DNA of 64,000 bases from Clytia hemisphaerica (lineage: Eukaryota; Cnidaria; Hydrozoa; Leptothecata; Clytiidae): contig CACVBU010000046.1 of assembly GCA_902728285.1 (NCBI GenBank), positions 1,677,968-1,741,967 of the forward strand, written 5' to 3'. Below are positions 46,569 through 61,500 of this stretch, piece after piece; within the stretch, counting starts at the first letter, position 1; each line of letters opens with the position of its first letter. Made by a program: the position numbers and the translations under genes. The notes under the pieces were generated by a model. The model saw nothing but the letters and a program-made list of their open reading frames with translations, did not search any database and was not told the DNA's origin.

Positions 46569-49500
46569 ATGAAAATGAGATTGTGTCAAGATGTCCTTTC
46601 ACAATTATTCATTTTATTGGTTTTGGTTGAAAGCATCTTGTTAATACCAATTGGTAAGCTTTCATAAAAAATTTCATTTAATCACAAATTCATCTTTTCA
46701 ACTGAAGTTTTACAACCTGTTTATCGTTTGGAAGAGTCTTTGGAAATGAATAAATTACCCTTTAGCCAATCCCTCCAAGACATTTCTTCTCCTATGTGTT
46801 TCATGTGAATAGATGCCTCAATAGTGTGATAAGTGGGAAAATTTCAAAACTTCGGAAAAATCACTGAAATGAAATTTGTTTAGAATTTTCTTTCACATCA
46901 AACATGGAAACATTGAAATGATTTAAATCTCGCTAGAAAGCTTGGACAATTTCTTTCTTTTCTACGCAGAAAACCATCACCATCACTCGCATCACCACCA
47001 CCACCATAGAGACCGACGAACGTTACACCGCCACAAACGAACCACCAAACGTGACAATGTTGTCTTGTTTGGCAAAACCTGTGGAATATGATAACACATT
47101 GCCAAGTAAGATGACATTCTTCTAATTTTTGTTCGGGAGATTGTGAATTTATCGTTGAAATACAAGTTTTTGTAACTTCATCATTAGTATCAGCCGTAAT
47201 CCGTCTTTCAAACATCCATTTTTATCATTTTAAAGATAATTAAATAATTCTTAAGATAACTCGTTTAACGATCCTAACTTTTACTTTTCTTTATAGATCC
47301 TGAGCGTTATATCTCCAACAGTTACTACCGTTCTGCTGTCCCTGAAAACACGGGACAACCGGAGAGCTTAGGAGCTTCAGGAAATAGCATTCAACCTGTG
47401 GTTCCTATCATACAACAGTATGCAGGCCCCCAGGGACCAACAGCAATGCCTCCTACTTCGCGTCCACCAACCTCGCGTCCACCAACCACTGGTCCTCAAG
47501 GTACCACAAGACGTCAAACAACAATGCGAAGAACTACCAGAGCACCTACTACAATGGCTCCATCTGGCCCAACGCCGCCAACCGGTACAGGAGCGCCACA
47601 GGGTACCACTGTTCCTCCTGAAGTGAATATAGACAATGAGATGATTTTCGGACGTTTAGCTCCGAACAACAGAACAAGTAGTCGAAATATGACTGGGGAA
47701 CAAAGCCTAGCATACGTTCCAAATAGTAGTACATCTGAGCAAACCAACCCAGCAACTACTGCTAAACCATTCTGGGATAATGTAGCGGCCAGCCAAGAAT
47801 ACAACCCTTACCTACCAACAGAATCACCGACTTCAAATGCGTCACAACCAACAGAGGTTGCAACGACTGCAGCACCTGACGTACAAACGACTCCAGAGTT
47901 CAATCCTTATCTACCAGTAGAGCAACCACAAACATTAAACGCTACAGCTCCACCACTGCAGGAACCAACCCTCTTATACAGTAACCAATCAAATCCAGAA
48001 CCAGAACCTTACAACCCATACCTTCCACCAGCGGAGCCGCAAAATACAACAGAGGAAGTTCTTCCTCCTTATATTCCTCCACCCGTGTACCAGCCAGACG
48101 GCCAACAGCCGGCCACCAACCAACACAATGTTTCTTTGGATAACAAACTTAACACCATTTATAACCAAGTTACATTACCAGCAGAAAAAATCCAACAAAA
48201 TACAGCTTTCCCAGCTCCTACAGAAGAGTTCCAACAAAATTCAACATTATCACTACCTACAGACTATTATCGAGTCAATGAAACTTCATCACAACCGACA
48301 ATAATGCCCAATACAGAACCAGCTTCACCAGAACCTCTGGAGATCATCAAATTAAATGAGACAATGCCAATAACTCCTTATGGTATGTTTAATGCTTCAG
48401 CTACGACCCCAACAATTGCTCCTGCACCTGCTTCAATGGCTTCTCCGATGTCAAACAATAGCGGTCCGTCACTTGTGATGGTCGGAAGAATTAAACAACA
48501 AAACATTCAAGTTTCGGTTGCAGACAAAGCTGTTAATCCTGAGAACTTGGAACAGGAATTCAACAATGGTAACTTTACACCAGACAACACAATGGAGTAC
48601 AATAAACAACAGAAATTCACATCCATTCAAGGTATGAACCAGTCACCATCTGGTGATAGCACAACGTTTGGACTCTACCAACAACAACACCGTGAGGAGA
48701 TGAAACAAACTCCAGAACAACCAAACGAAACTGCCGGTCAACCCACATTTGAGACAAATCAACCAGATCACAACCCGTATTTGCCAGCAAACCAAACCTA
48801 CCAACCCACAGAGACAGCAAGTCAACCAGCTTCTTACCCAACCACATACCAAGCTTATCAACCTCAACAACCCACTTACATTTATAATCCTTATGCGCCA
48901 GTAAACCAAACAGCGTCTCAAGATACATCAGCTCAACCGACCAATGAGCAGCCAGCCTACAATCCATATCTACCAACAAACGAAACTTCGCCAGAAGCTT
49001 CAACCACGTATTACCCAACCAGCACAAGTACTACTCCTCAAAGTCAAACTCAACCAAGCCCATATGCAGCTTCTACAACCTACAATCTAGCAGATACAAC
49101 CACCACACAAAATCAACCTCAAGCCAGCTACACACCAGCTGATTCAAGCACTGCTTCCTACCAAACACCAGCACCTTCAAACACAACAGCTTATCAATAT
49201 CCAAAAACAGAAGGCCAACAAGCTCAACAACCAAGTGCTTATGCTACAGCTTCAACCGTTACCAATCAAACATCATCTAACCTGTATCCAGGACAATCTT
49301 CTAGCTCTTCATCGTCAAGCTCTTCGGCATCTTCATCTGCTTCGGCGGGTGCGGGCGCTGGAGCAGGAACAAGCACAGGCTCAATGTCAGGTAAGAATTT
49401 TTTATCATATTTAGTTTAAGACATGAAAACCAAATTAGGCACTTATAAAAGGTTTTCTTATTTTTCCTCATAAGAAAATCAATACTAGGGATGAAATAAT

Positions 49501-52500
49501 TGCACAAAACTTTTTAACTGATCAGACTCTATTTCTCATTTATTTTCCATCATTTATTTTTTGAACAGGAATCAGTCTAGACTTCCCATCAATTGATCTT
49601 GACAAATACAATCACAGCATGCCTTCAGTTATAATCATTAACACTCATGCTAACGCACAACCAGAGCGTCGCCCAGCCAGCAACCCACAACAATTAGACA
49701 CAGCCTTATCTGAGATTGGAAAAGTCGCGCGGCCACTCATGATGAATTCGACCGCGAGCACGAACATGACTTTGAGTGATGGCAATTTACCAACAACTGG
49801 TGCTTCAAAGAATGGTCCGCATTTGTATGCTGCCAAACCTTCTACTGGTAAGATTTTTAAGGTTGACGTGAAATGATTCTCAAATAAAGGTTGACATGGT
49901 AAATTTACTGGCATTTATTGTAAAATCGACTTACAGTTGGCGCTATTAATTCGATTCTCAAAGGTTGAAATTTTTGGATTTGATTTTCATTGAATAAGAA
50001 AGAGAGCGTATCGAATAGTAGAGCGTCGTTTAGGAGAGTTTCTTGTTGATGGTGACAATATTATCAAATAATGGAGCGTATCGAAAATTAGAACGTCGAA
50101 TCGGAAATGTCAACTGTTTGTCCTTCGCTTGATACAAATTCTATGAATTAGTAACAAACCAATCGCCAGATGCCATTTTTCTACTCAAATTTCATCGAGG
50201 ATGGCAATCAAAAAAACGTTTTTCTTAAAATCTAAAGTTTAATGGCATCAAAATTTCAATGATTAATCTTGTTTTTTTCAGACGCTGACAACATCAGTAA
50301 CATCAGTAAATGTCAGTACGATCAAATCGTCGCCTCGTCACAACCAGAAGTTGACGACATGTTCACACCAGATTGTATGGAAGACGGTTCATACAAACCA
50401 ATCCAATGCTACGAAAAACCCGGCGTCGGTAAATGGTGTTGGTGTGTCGACAAGAATGGTCTAGAAGTAATCGGATCTAAAGTCGAAAATACGGCAAATG
50501 CCGGTAATCTGACAGCTGAGAAATGCGACGAACATCAACGACAAAATCCGTCGGATGATTATTGGACGGCTTTCTATCGGCATTCGACGTCAACTTCTCC
50601 TGGCACCACGACGACAACTCCAAAACCAATTTTAGAAATTGATCAACCATGTAAGAATTGTTTTCCATATTCATTCTCGTAATTCGAAGCAGATTTCAAA
50701 TGGCTTTTGTATTCGTTGGTTACCTTATTACACGAATATTACTAGTCATTTTATTAACACGAATTGAAGATTTCGTGTTAATAAAAACCCCCTTAATTAA
50801 AACCAGCCCATGGCTCGAAATAACGATTTCAACTGGGTCGGACAAAATGTCCGACAGGGGTTGTTTTTGGCTTAGAAATGATCAATTTTGGGTCGGACAT
50901 GGGGCACATTGGGTCGGACAATGTCCGATGTCTGACCGCTATTTCGAGCCCTGTGCAGCCATGGTGTCCTTAAAAAAGGAATAAAATTCGTGTTAATTTT
51001 TGGAGTGTTAATTCCAAGGCCGTTGAATACTTGCGTAGTAATATTCGTGGAATAAGGTAGATCATTTGAAAGCAATACACCTATTGAGCACTGACCAAAG
51101 CTTGACTGAACTCAACAATAGGGGTACAGAAAAGCTAACGGTTTTAAACTTCTATGATATAAAAAACTATTTAAATCTTACTTTTTATCTCCTATCGTTT
51201 TTTAGTACTTTCACAATGTCAAAAGGAAAAGCGTCTATCAAAATCACCAATGATCAAAGGAGACATTTACACTCCCGACTGCAACAAAGACGGTTCATAC
51301 AAGAAGAGACAATGTTTTACTCACCTTCTGTATGGGAAACAATGCTGGTGTGTTGACAAAAGAGGTCAAGAAATCTTGGGTACTAGACGAGTAGATGGAT
51401 CACACCCTGATTGCTCTAAAGGTAAGAGAAATAAAGATATTTACAACTCGGCTTCATGGCTATCATTGTATCAACATTAATCATGAAAGGTTTGATAATC
51501 TGAGTGGATATTAGAAATTCTATTATTTACTAGTCTGAAATTAGATTTTATTTATTTCATTTTGAGCCTCCAATTTTAAGCAAGGATTTCTTTAATTATT
51601 TTTAATCTTCTTCTTTTTCGTTTAGTTTCCAAAGAACTCTGTGCATACAAACCAAAGAATGGAAAATGTGACTTGCATATCACAAAATTCTTTTTCAACG
51701 TTGAAACTAAAGAATGCGAATTCTTTGTCTACTCCGGTTGCGGTGGCAACGCCAATAATTTCATGACTGCTGTTGAGTGCGAGTCCACTTGTAAGAAGGG
51801 AGAGGCCGTCAGGATTAGTGAACCGGAAAAAAAACCGACGGCTTCATCTGCGCAAGCCCCTCAACCGGTATCCGTGATAGCACAGAAGCCGTATCCGTCT
51901 ACAGCAGCTCAAACAACCGCCCCTGTCTCACAACCTCAACCGACTGGCGTCGTTTCACAGCCTGCCGGAGCTGCAGTAACCAGTCCGTCTGTCCCGGCTT
52001 CCAACTCAAAGACGTTGTTGCCTCTTCATACGGTAGTTTACACACCGGTAATGCCTTCAGCTGCCAACGTCCCAACAAATACAACGCAATCAAACACTCC
52101 TCTATACACTCCACCAAGCCAAACTGCTTCTCTTTTGAATGTAAAGCAACCAAAGACTCCAGCCTCTACGACAACGACTACAGGCGCTAAACGAATGTTA
52201 CCTGGAACACCGGCTAGTGCACAGCAAAGGGACGTTGTTCGTGAATACCCTACCAAAGGTCAAGCTTGCGTTAACACGACCTACGGTTGTTGCGAAGACG
52301 GAAATTCTCCGGCTGCTGGTGAAAACAAAGAAGGATGTCCAGAAAGTAAGTAACTTTCCCTGTCTCCAAAAATTACTGTACCTCAGGTTTGTGAAGTTTT
52401 CTGGTTACCTCAAGATTGGTGTCCCTTATATTACCACTGTCTCAAAATCCATTACACAGAGTGACAATTTGCCTCGTCAAATTCTTTTATGACACTGTCT

Positions 52501-55500
52501 CATAAATTCAGCAAGAAAGTTGCGATACTTTGACTATGCTTCCAAATAATGTTTATAAGAGCAACAGCGTGTCCACCAGTTTCTCACTTAACATTCATCA
52601 TTTCGTTACAGAGAATTGTCCTTGCACAAAGATTGTTGTGGAATTCGGATCGAAATTTGGATTTACTCCGGAATTATTTGAGCCAGAAAACCCAGCATTC
52701 CTAGAATACAAAGAAACACTGCAAAAGGTAAATGCATAATAAATGATAATTTTTTTCATAAAGTAGGTCCTTAGCCACAATGAAAAGCACAAAGTTGTGA
52801 AAGTTTGTAAGGATTTAAGGTAAATTTTATTTGACTGAAAACGGTGACAGTCGAAATCTATTCATCATGCCAATCTTAATTAATATTTCTCATTTCATTT
52901 TTGTCATTAGCGTTTGTTGGCAAACAGTGCTGGAAACATAACCGAGATCTCATGCAGGTAAAAAGTACTCCCTTTATCAATCTTCACTGCAGTTCATAAC
53001 AAACCTATTAAATCATCTATTTTGTCATTCTAAACCAAAAAAAAGGCAATACAGTTTAGACTTAAAATTAAAAAACTAATAAACTTTGATTAGTCTCTTT
53101 TACTTCTATTCTCACTTAGAAATTTCCTTAAGATTGATTAGTTTTTCGTCTAAAAAAGCAGAAAGTCAAATCCAAAAGACTGTTCACTACCTGATTTAAC
53201 ACCCAATTTTTATTTCCATCTAGCCCTCGAGAAATGTCCCATGGTGCAGCTGCAAGAACTGAAGTTGTCATGGCGATCGAATACAAAGAAGCACAACCAG
53301 AACCGATCAAGAAATTGAAAGAGCTTATTGATTCACATCCTACGGTTTACTTTGCTGGATCCTTCATCGCTGCAAGTGCTGAAGGTATTAACTTTGATTC
53401 TAGTGCCTGTTTTTGAAACTAAAAAAATTGTCAAACATTTCTATTCAACCGAGACACAGACTTATAAAATTTAAGATTGGTTTTAGAAGTGACGTTTTGC
53501 ATCATACATTTCATCTTGAAAGTATACTTAACAACAGCTTCATCTGTATTTTTAAGAATATTATTGAATCTGTTGTTGCTTACACTTTATCCCTCTTTAT
53601 GGTTTTGACCTATCAGCTGAGAATTTGTATTAGGAATAGTTATGACCTATCAACTCTAGTTCTTTTTTCCAAAGCAAAACTGAGGATTTGTTTTGTGAAT
53701 AGTCATTAAATTTTTTTTTGTTTTTTCGTTTTTTTCCATCAGGCCAAAACAGTAACAGTAAGCAACAAACTTCGAAACCATTAATCGCAATGGTAGGTGG
53801 AAACGGTGAAAAAAGTAACCTAGCGCCCGAGCTCAACGAAACACCTTTCAAAATGTTCGCCTCACCTGAAACACAGCTTGAATCTCAAGGTGTTGCACGC
53901 GACGAGGTCGACGAAAAAGAGAACGAATCAGAGTCAGGTCAGCCGAAAAAGAAGTTAACTTTAATGCTTGCTCGACCATTGAAATATTTCCAGATGGGAA
54001 AATACATGCCTCATATTGATGCAGGAAACCCAGCCCTGGTGCTTCCCGCCAAAGAAGGCGATGGAACATTCGAAGCTCTCAAAGTCTATGCTCCTTATGC
54101 TTCCCATTATAATCGAGACATGATTCCAATCTACAACAAGAATGGCAAAAAGATTGCAAACTTCCCTTACAATTCTGGATTAGAAAATTACAAAACTGAC
54201 TCACACAAACGTAACCATGTACCTCACTCCAGTAACCGAATGTCGGTCACTGCACAACAATCAATGACTTACATGTCAATGCATCTCAGTTTTGAAACTT
54301 ACCAAGGAAACGAAATCGGCGACGAATCGGACAACCGAAATAATGGTACCATGTGGGGCGCCGCCACTCTAATGGCTACCAACTACTCTTGTGGTATGGC
54401 TTGCCGCCTGACGGGTGGTGCCATCCTGTTAGATGGGGACCATTTCAGACAGAAGCCTACTAAAGCTGTGACAGTTGCATCATGGGTCAAGTTACGCTCG
54501 GTTCAAGGACGACATATCGTTTTTTCAACTGATTACACTGGGTCCGGTGGTCATTTCCATTTTGAAGTTGTTGATGGTCGAATTCGTTGGTTGTATACTG
54601 GTGAAGTCTTTGATGTGTGGACCCAAAATGCAGTAGTCGAGGACAACCAATGGGTCCACTTGGCTGGTACATACGACTCCACTCAAAGTGAGTTTATTTT
54701 GAATCATAGTTTCCAAACTATTTCCACAGACGTCTTTCAGTAGAGACACTTCTTTAAATAAACTGTCTTAAATACCCAAATTTTAAACGAATTTTAATGA
54801 TAACATTTTACATATTTGCAATCAGTTCATTACCTAATGTTCACAATTTTAACTTTTATAACTTCATTTTTAGCTTGAATAATGATTCTTTTTTGATATG
54901 TTTCCCTCGAAATTAATCATCATAGGCAATCGTTTTAAAATTTCTCAACCTCTCAACAATAGGAAAAGCATCCGTTTACATCAATGCCCAGCTCTACAAT
55001 ACCACATCAGGATCTGGTGTCAGCATTTCTGAAGATTGGGGTCATAAAGCCGAGATTGGTAGTACTCTTCCCGAGTATGACTTGAATGGTTTCGTGGATG
55101 AGTTCTACTTGTTCTCTAAAGCCTTATCAAGGGAAGATATCTTGTCGCTGGTACAAGCTTGCAGTTATGGTATGGATAAATTATTATATATTTTAATTAA
55201 CTATATTAACTTCATAGAACTCCAGGGACTTTGATATGTTCTTCAGTTCTGATTGTTATTCAAACGAGGTTTGAGTTTTGTCCACTCGATTTTCTAATGA
55301 ACATTTTACATTTGTTAGTCTTCACTCTCTTTTTCTTCTTTTTCGTCAGGAATTCCATCGCCGATGTTCGGTTTGAAGAAACCATGCAAAGGATGTAACC
55401 AGACCACCACTTCAGTACCCACCCTCTCACCCGCCCTCACAACTACCGCCTCCGGAGGGCTTACTACTACAACTTCGGGAGGAAGTGTGACCCCTACCAG

Positions 55501-58500
55501 GTCAACTCCTACATCAGGAGGTAGTGTGACACCGACTGGTATAACTACTACTACTTCAGGAGGAGCTGTGACACCTACAGGGTCCACTACTTCTACTTAC
55601 CACTCAGGTTCAACACCTACCTCGCATACAACTACAACCACTGATGGCAGCATTACCCCAACCAGTTCTTCTACCACTACCCACCATGGAGGGTCTACCC
55701 CAACAAGTCATACTAGTACCACTACAGGAAGCAGTGTTACACCCACCGGGTCTACCACCACAACCCATCATAGTGGGTCTACACACACTACCACTACAGG
55801 AAGCAGTGTGACACCTACAGAGTCTACTACTAGTACCCACCACGGAGGTTCAACTCCTACCTCCCATACAACTACTACCTCAGGAAGCAGTGTGACGCCA
55901 ACAGGGTCTACCACAACTACCCATCATGGTGGTTCTACACACACTTCCACCAGTACACCAGGAGGAGGTAGCGTGACACCTACTGGGGCCACTACCACAA
56001 CCTCTGGTCTAGCATCAACAACAACTTCAGTGACAGAAGCAACTAGCAAAGCAACAACAACAGCCGTTCCAACGATCTCTACAACACCTTCTCAATCTAC
56101 CAACACAAGTACAGGTTAGAAAGACTCTTCTTACTTTTTTACAAGAGACAATTACAAATGTCAAAATACTTTCTTCTTTCGATTATGCCAAAAAATCCAC
56201 TCCGGAGATTTTTGTTATGGGGGTCCTTAAGAATGGTTCTTAGTTATACTCGATTCATTTTTCAAGGAGAAATATTAAGCGAAATATCAATATCAAGTCG
56301 AAAAAAAAATATTCAAAGTTGATATTAATATTAATCTTCTTTTATGCTTGTTTAGTACCACCCATCCGTTCGTGTAGGGAATATTACGATCGTTGCAATC
56401 GACGACGTGACGGTGTTTACCGACTCACCACGTCAGGTGGCGATGAAGAATCGTATAAAACGTACTGTGACATGAGCAGAGATCAAGGTCAGTAGAAATT
56501 ACTATTACTCCATTTCAGTGCACGAAATCCGCTTTTCTACTCTTTATTCGTGTTTTTTATTTTTCATTTTCTGATTTTATTCATATGCGAAAGCTCAACA
56601 TTAAAGGCGCGCTAAGCTTATAAAAAATCATAAACTTTAGTTCCGTACGTTTTACACTCTAAGCTTGGCAGGGTTTGGGAAACCTTAGATTCTCCAATTC
56701 AAAGAAATTATCAATGTAGAAATCCTGAAGTATTTCTTTTGAACATTTAGGTGGATGGACACTCCTGGTTACCAGTAAGATGCCAGGAACCGAATGGAAC
56801 ACAAACACGATCAAGAATCGAAATACAGAGAACCCATCATTACAATCTGATTTCTCCATGTTGTCACGAGGAGATGAAATCACCAGGATCGTTGATGGTG
56901 AATTTGAATATCGTCTTGAAGCAGGTGAACCAGGACAGTTTGGTGGTATCTGGAGAGCTCCAGCTGATTACAAGTAAGAAAGTCTTTTTCATTTCATGAC
57001 GGTTTATTTAATCTCTGTGGTAATAGGCAGAACTTTTATGTTGCGAACTTTGAGTTTTTAAAAAAGAAAGTCATCTTTGCAGTCAACACACAGTCATTAC
57101 GTCGTTTACGTTTAAGTATATGATATGATAATGTTAAAATTTTGGATATTTGTACAAAAAGGTGACATTTTAATTTAAATCTTTCTAAAAATCTAACACA
57201 ACTCCATAATTTCTCTGTCTTATTTTTCCTAGAATCTACTCAACCATGTCCAATCAAACAGACATTGTATTAGTCAAGAAATTCAGCCAATGGAATTACG
57301 TTTCATCCAGCATTCGCTACCGTATGCCCTACCTAGCTATCAACAGTAAGAACGCCTTGTTGACCACAGCTGAAAACCCTGACCAGGATTTCTATGGTAC
57401 AATCATTGCCAAGAACAGGACCTACATTCCAGCACCATGGATTGAAGATGTTGCTGAGAATCCTCTTCATATCTGGTACTGGCTACGTGAAGCTAAAGGT
57501 TCGATATCCATTGCTGACTCTATTCTTGCTTTGGAGCCACTTATATTTCCCTTAGTGTTTTTGCTACCTAGCAGATCAAAGTTCTTCGTCAGGTTTCTCT
57601 TTGCATTTATAACGAAATGGAAAAGTTTCTAAAACTAAGCACATTTTTTTATAGTCTTTCCCTAGAATTTTGAGAAAGGCTCTTAATTGGGGATTTACCT
57701 TTGCAAACAGTCTCTTTATCAAAGTCTTTACAGTGGAGTCTCCATTACTCGAACACGCACGGGGAATACAAATTTGTACGAGTTAAGGCAATTTTGAGTT
57801 AAGAAGTAAGGTTAAGGTATTGACTACAACTGAATGGTCCATAAAACTTGCTCGAGTTAAGGAGACCTTCGAGTTATAGAGGTTTGAGTTACCTGTATTT
57901 TCTGACATTCCATTCTGTATTACTTAGGAGAAACAGAAGCGATCCCAAGCGAATCGGCTACCGGCTCCTCAATTAATATCTTCTTTTACAACGTCGAGGT
58001 CGTCAACAATGTCACTCGTATTGTTCTCGAATGGACTCTAGGATCAGAAAAGAAAACACAGATCTTAGAACCAAACAGTGTAACACGCATGGTTAATGAA
58101 CTCCGCACGACCGTCCCACAACCGCCAGGTGTGACCTTTAAAGTGATGAGACAAGACGACAGGTCTTCTCTTTTGATCAATAACTTGGAAGAAATGGAAG
58201 TTTTACCTTCAACATCTCGTGAAGAATTTACAGTTCTTGATGTCGTTGCTTCAAGAGGTAAGAACTATCTTTGGTATCCCAGTAGCTTTCTCTCACGCTT
58301 CTTTGTCTTTATTTATTTCAAATTAACCACATTTATTGTTGCCGTTATGTATACATAATTCGAACACACACTTGGAAAATCCATTCGAGTTATGGGAACT
58401 GGATTAAAAAAGTTTACTAACTGTTCATGTTCAAGCTAGATCTATAGGGACTCGCTTGTAGCTCAAAATAACAGGCTAACTGTTTCATAAAACATGTTTT

Positions 58501-61500
58501 TAATTGATTTACCTTATTTCTTACCTTCAGACAACAGTGGTGAAGAGTCACACATGTATTACTTCAACTACCAATTCGTCAACAAGGCAGGAGTACAGAT
58601 CGAAATCTCCTTCACAGAGTTCGGACGTCCGGAAAAAGTCACTTTAGACATTGATGACGTATTGAACTGGTTACGTATCTTCCGTGCTCGCTCTCCACCG
58701 TCCTTCGTTTTGAAAGCCAACATTAAATCCAATGATCAACCCATTAAGATCAACGGAGAAGAGTCATATAAAATGACACCAAATACTCACCGTGATGAAG
58801 TGTTTGTTATTGATGTTTCGGCAAACGGTAAGATTTTCATTTGTTTATTCGTCCTCGCACTATGTGCCGAAGTTGAACTTTTGAATAAAGAAGATCTCTC
58901 AAGAAAGAAAAACAAAATCGATTTAGCATCTTTCAGTCAGGAGTTTAATTGATTTACAGGCGATTTTCATTGTCAGTGGAACCTCTAATTAGCGGACACC
59001 ATCGGGGAAAGGGGTTAGTGTCCGCTAATTAGAAGTGTCCGCCTTTTAAAAACTTTTGATCTCGGAGCTCCAATTTTGAAATTAGGCCATCCCTGGGTGT
59101 CGAAAATACAAAATTGGGGTCTAAAGTACTTATCTGCAGACACTAGGCCATAGAAGAGCTCGAGTGACTGACAAGAGGTTAAATCGAGGTGGTGGGTACG
59201 GACTTGAAGTACCAGTGATTTATGATTTCTTTGGCCCACCTAAATTCGTTGGATGCGTCAAGGGAAAACTGGAAATTTGTAGAAATAATTTGAATAATAA
59301 GACCAGTGTTGCAACTTTTCCGTCTGTAGACGGAAATCCGTCCGGTTGAGATTCTTCACAAAGATTTCCGTCCCAATTGTGAGATTTGGAGAAACAGAAA
59401 TTACGAATTTTTTTTGTCTAATTGTGAATTTTCCGTCAAAATTTACCAAATGTGGTTGCAACACTATATGACTAATACTAAGTGCTTGAAATAAAAATAT
59501 CTAAAAATTTTCAATTTTGGACGTCTGTGACCCGTTTGATATTCAACGTCCGCTAATTGGAGAGCTAAAATAAGGGTTTTGGCCATTTCGTGCGAAAAAA
59601 TTTGTCCGCTAATCAGAGGGTCCGCTAATTGAGTGTCCGCCTTTTAGAAACTTTTTTATGAGGATTTGACTAGGAAACGGCCGGGGAAAATGAAATTGTC
59701 CGCTAATCAGAGGTGTCCGCCTTTTAGAGTGTCCGTTAATTAGAGGTTTTACTGTATATCATTTTTTATCCCAATTTTCAGGAAACGACGTTCTACAAAC
59801 ACCACAGCATTATTTCATCAACTTTAACATTCAAAACAATGCCGGTACTCGAGTCACGGTAACGTGGCGCGACGGTATCAAAGAAACCGACGTCGACGAA
59901 AATGCGAGAGGTGCCGTTTCTTACAACCTGACGTCGTACGTCAAGCAGTTACCGAAATACAACTTGAATGTTGTTAGATACGGAACGAATATTTCGGAAT
60001 TGATCAATAACCAACAAGTGATTGAGGTCACACCAACATTGACCAATCAGCAAGGATCCACCTTAACTGTCACCTCCTCAGGTACGGTTTCCAAGCGCGC
60101 GTAATCTTCAGTAGTTATCCAACTTTTCCGTCTCATCAATATATAAAAACTGACGCAAAATCTCTAAAAAATTGAATAAATAGGTATAAACTTCTCGTGG
60201 CATAGATTTTGTAAAATATGTCACCATCTAACATAATGTTATTGTTTTTCTACAGGAATTGTCGGACCTGCTACAGAATATCTTCGTGAAGATCCCGTTT
60301 GTCCTCCTTCAAGTAAGTCAAAACACTCTATTGCTTGCTAAATTGCTAGGATTCATTTGGAGCCTTGCGATGATATCGGTGTTTTCTGATTCCAAACAAG
60401 TCTTCCAATATGACGTTTTTTAAAGAAATTCTTACATTTTTGCTTCATTATATAGGCTTTAACTAGTGTCTTGATCTTTTTAATAATGATTCATGTTATT
60501 TCTTTTCTAGTTGATGGAGATTACACAGAATGGTCTGATTGGACAGTCTGCAGCGCCACATGTGGTCTAGGATACAAAACCAGGACCCGAACGTGCACTG
60601 ACCCCACACCTGAGAACGGTGGTCGAACCTGCCTTGACCAGGGTCTTGGTGGACCTTTTGAGCATGCGCAATGCTCACTTAACCCATGTGATGGTAAGTT
60701 TCGTTGCTCGAAGTAATCACCCTGAAGTTTTCTTTCTACTTTGCAAATTTACATTTAGTTCTTTAACTACTCCTAATTTTAGCTTCTCTCAATTGTTAAC
60801 GTTTATCCAACTTTAAATGGATGTTAGATGGGGTTATAACCAAGAAAATGACTTTTGCTTTTTGGTTCTTTAGATAAAAACCCATGAAGCTATAAAGCAT
60901 GTCTCATCTATCTTTGCTTGTTTTGACCAGCTTTGATATAATTATTTTGTTTTTTCTTTTTATCTTTGTAGAAGTTACCGGCAAACGGACATACAAACGT
61001 CACATTTTGGTTTACAACTTGGTTGACAGCGAGGTCACACTCATTGGAACACAAAACGGTACCAAACAGTATGAGAAAAGCATCCTCCCAGGACGTCGTA
61101 CGGAAGATTACAAAGAAATCATCAGTGACGACGTTCCCGATTCGTTTATTTATACTGTAACCAATAGCAACTACGACGTCAAATTCTACATCAACGGCGT
61201 CGATACGTACACCGTAGATTGGCAAGAATTTGACGTCTATAATGTTCTTTATATCGTACGTAACCCTGGAGACCACGGCGGTGAGAAACGTCTTTATTAC
61301 ATCAATATCGATTTCATCAATTTGGCTTCTGGCAATGCGTCAGTTCAGTACAAAGAATTTGAGGATGACAGAGAACGTATCGTATTTGTCGGAACTCAAT
61401 ACACCGTTGACGTGGTTGTTATGGCAACACGTCGTCCGGAATTCAACATGATTTCGAGAGAATGGAACCAAGATAAAGTATACTATTTGAACGGACAAAC

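Noticed and set aside
46199-46570. 123-codon minus-strand frame overlapping the matrix-gene ATG
   Set aside because: No recognised family, AT-driven composition, no splice support; it opposes the promoter side of a well-supported gene.
47514-49027. Antisense frames of 65-136 codons under the matrix gene
   Set aside because: Shadows of a compositionally biased Pro/Thr/Gln exon.
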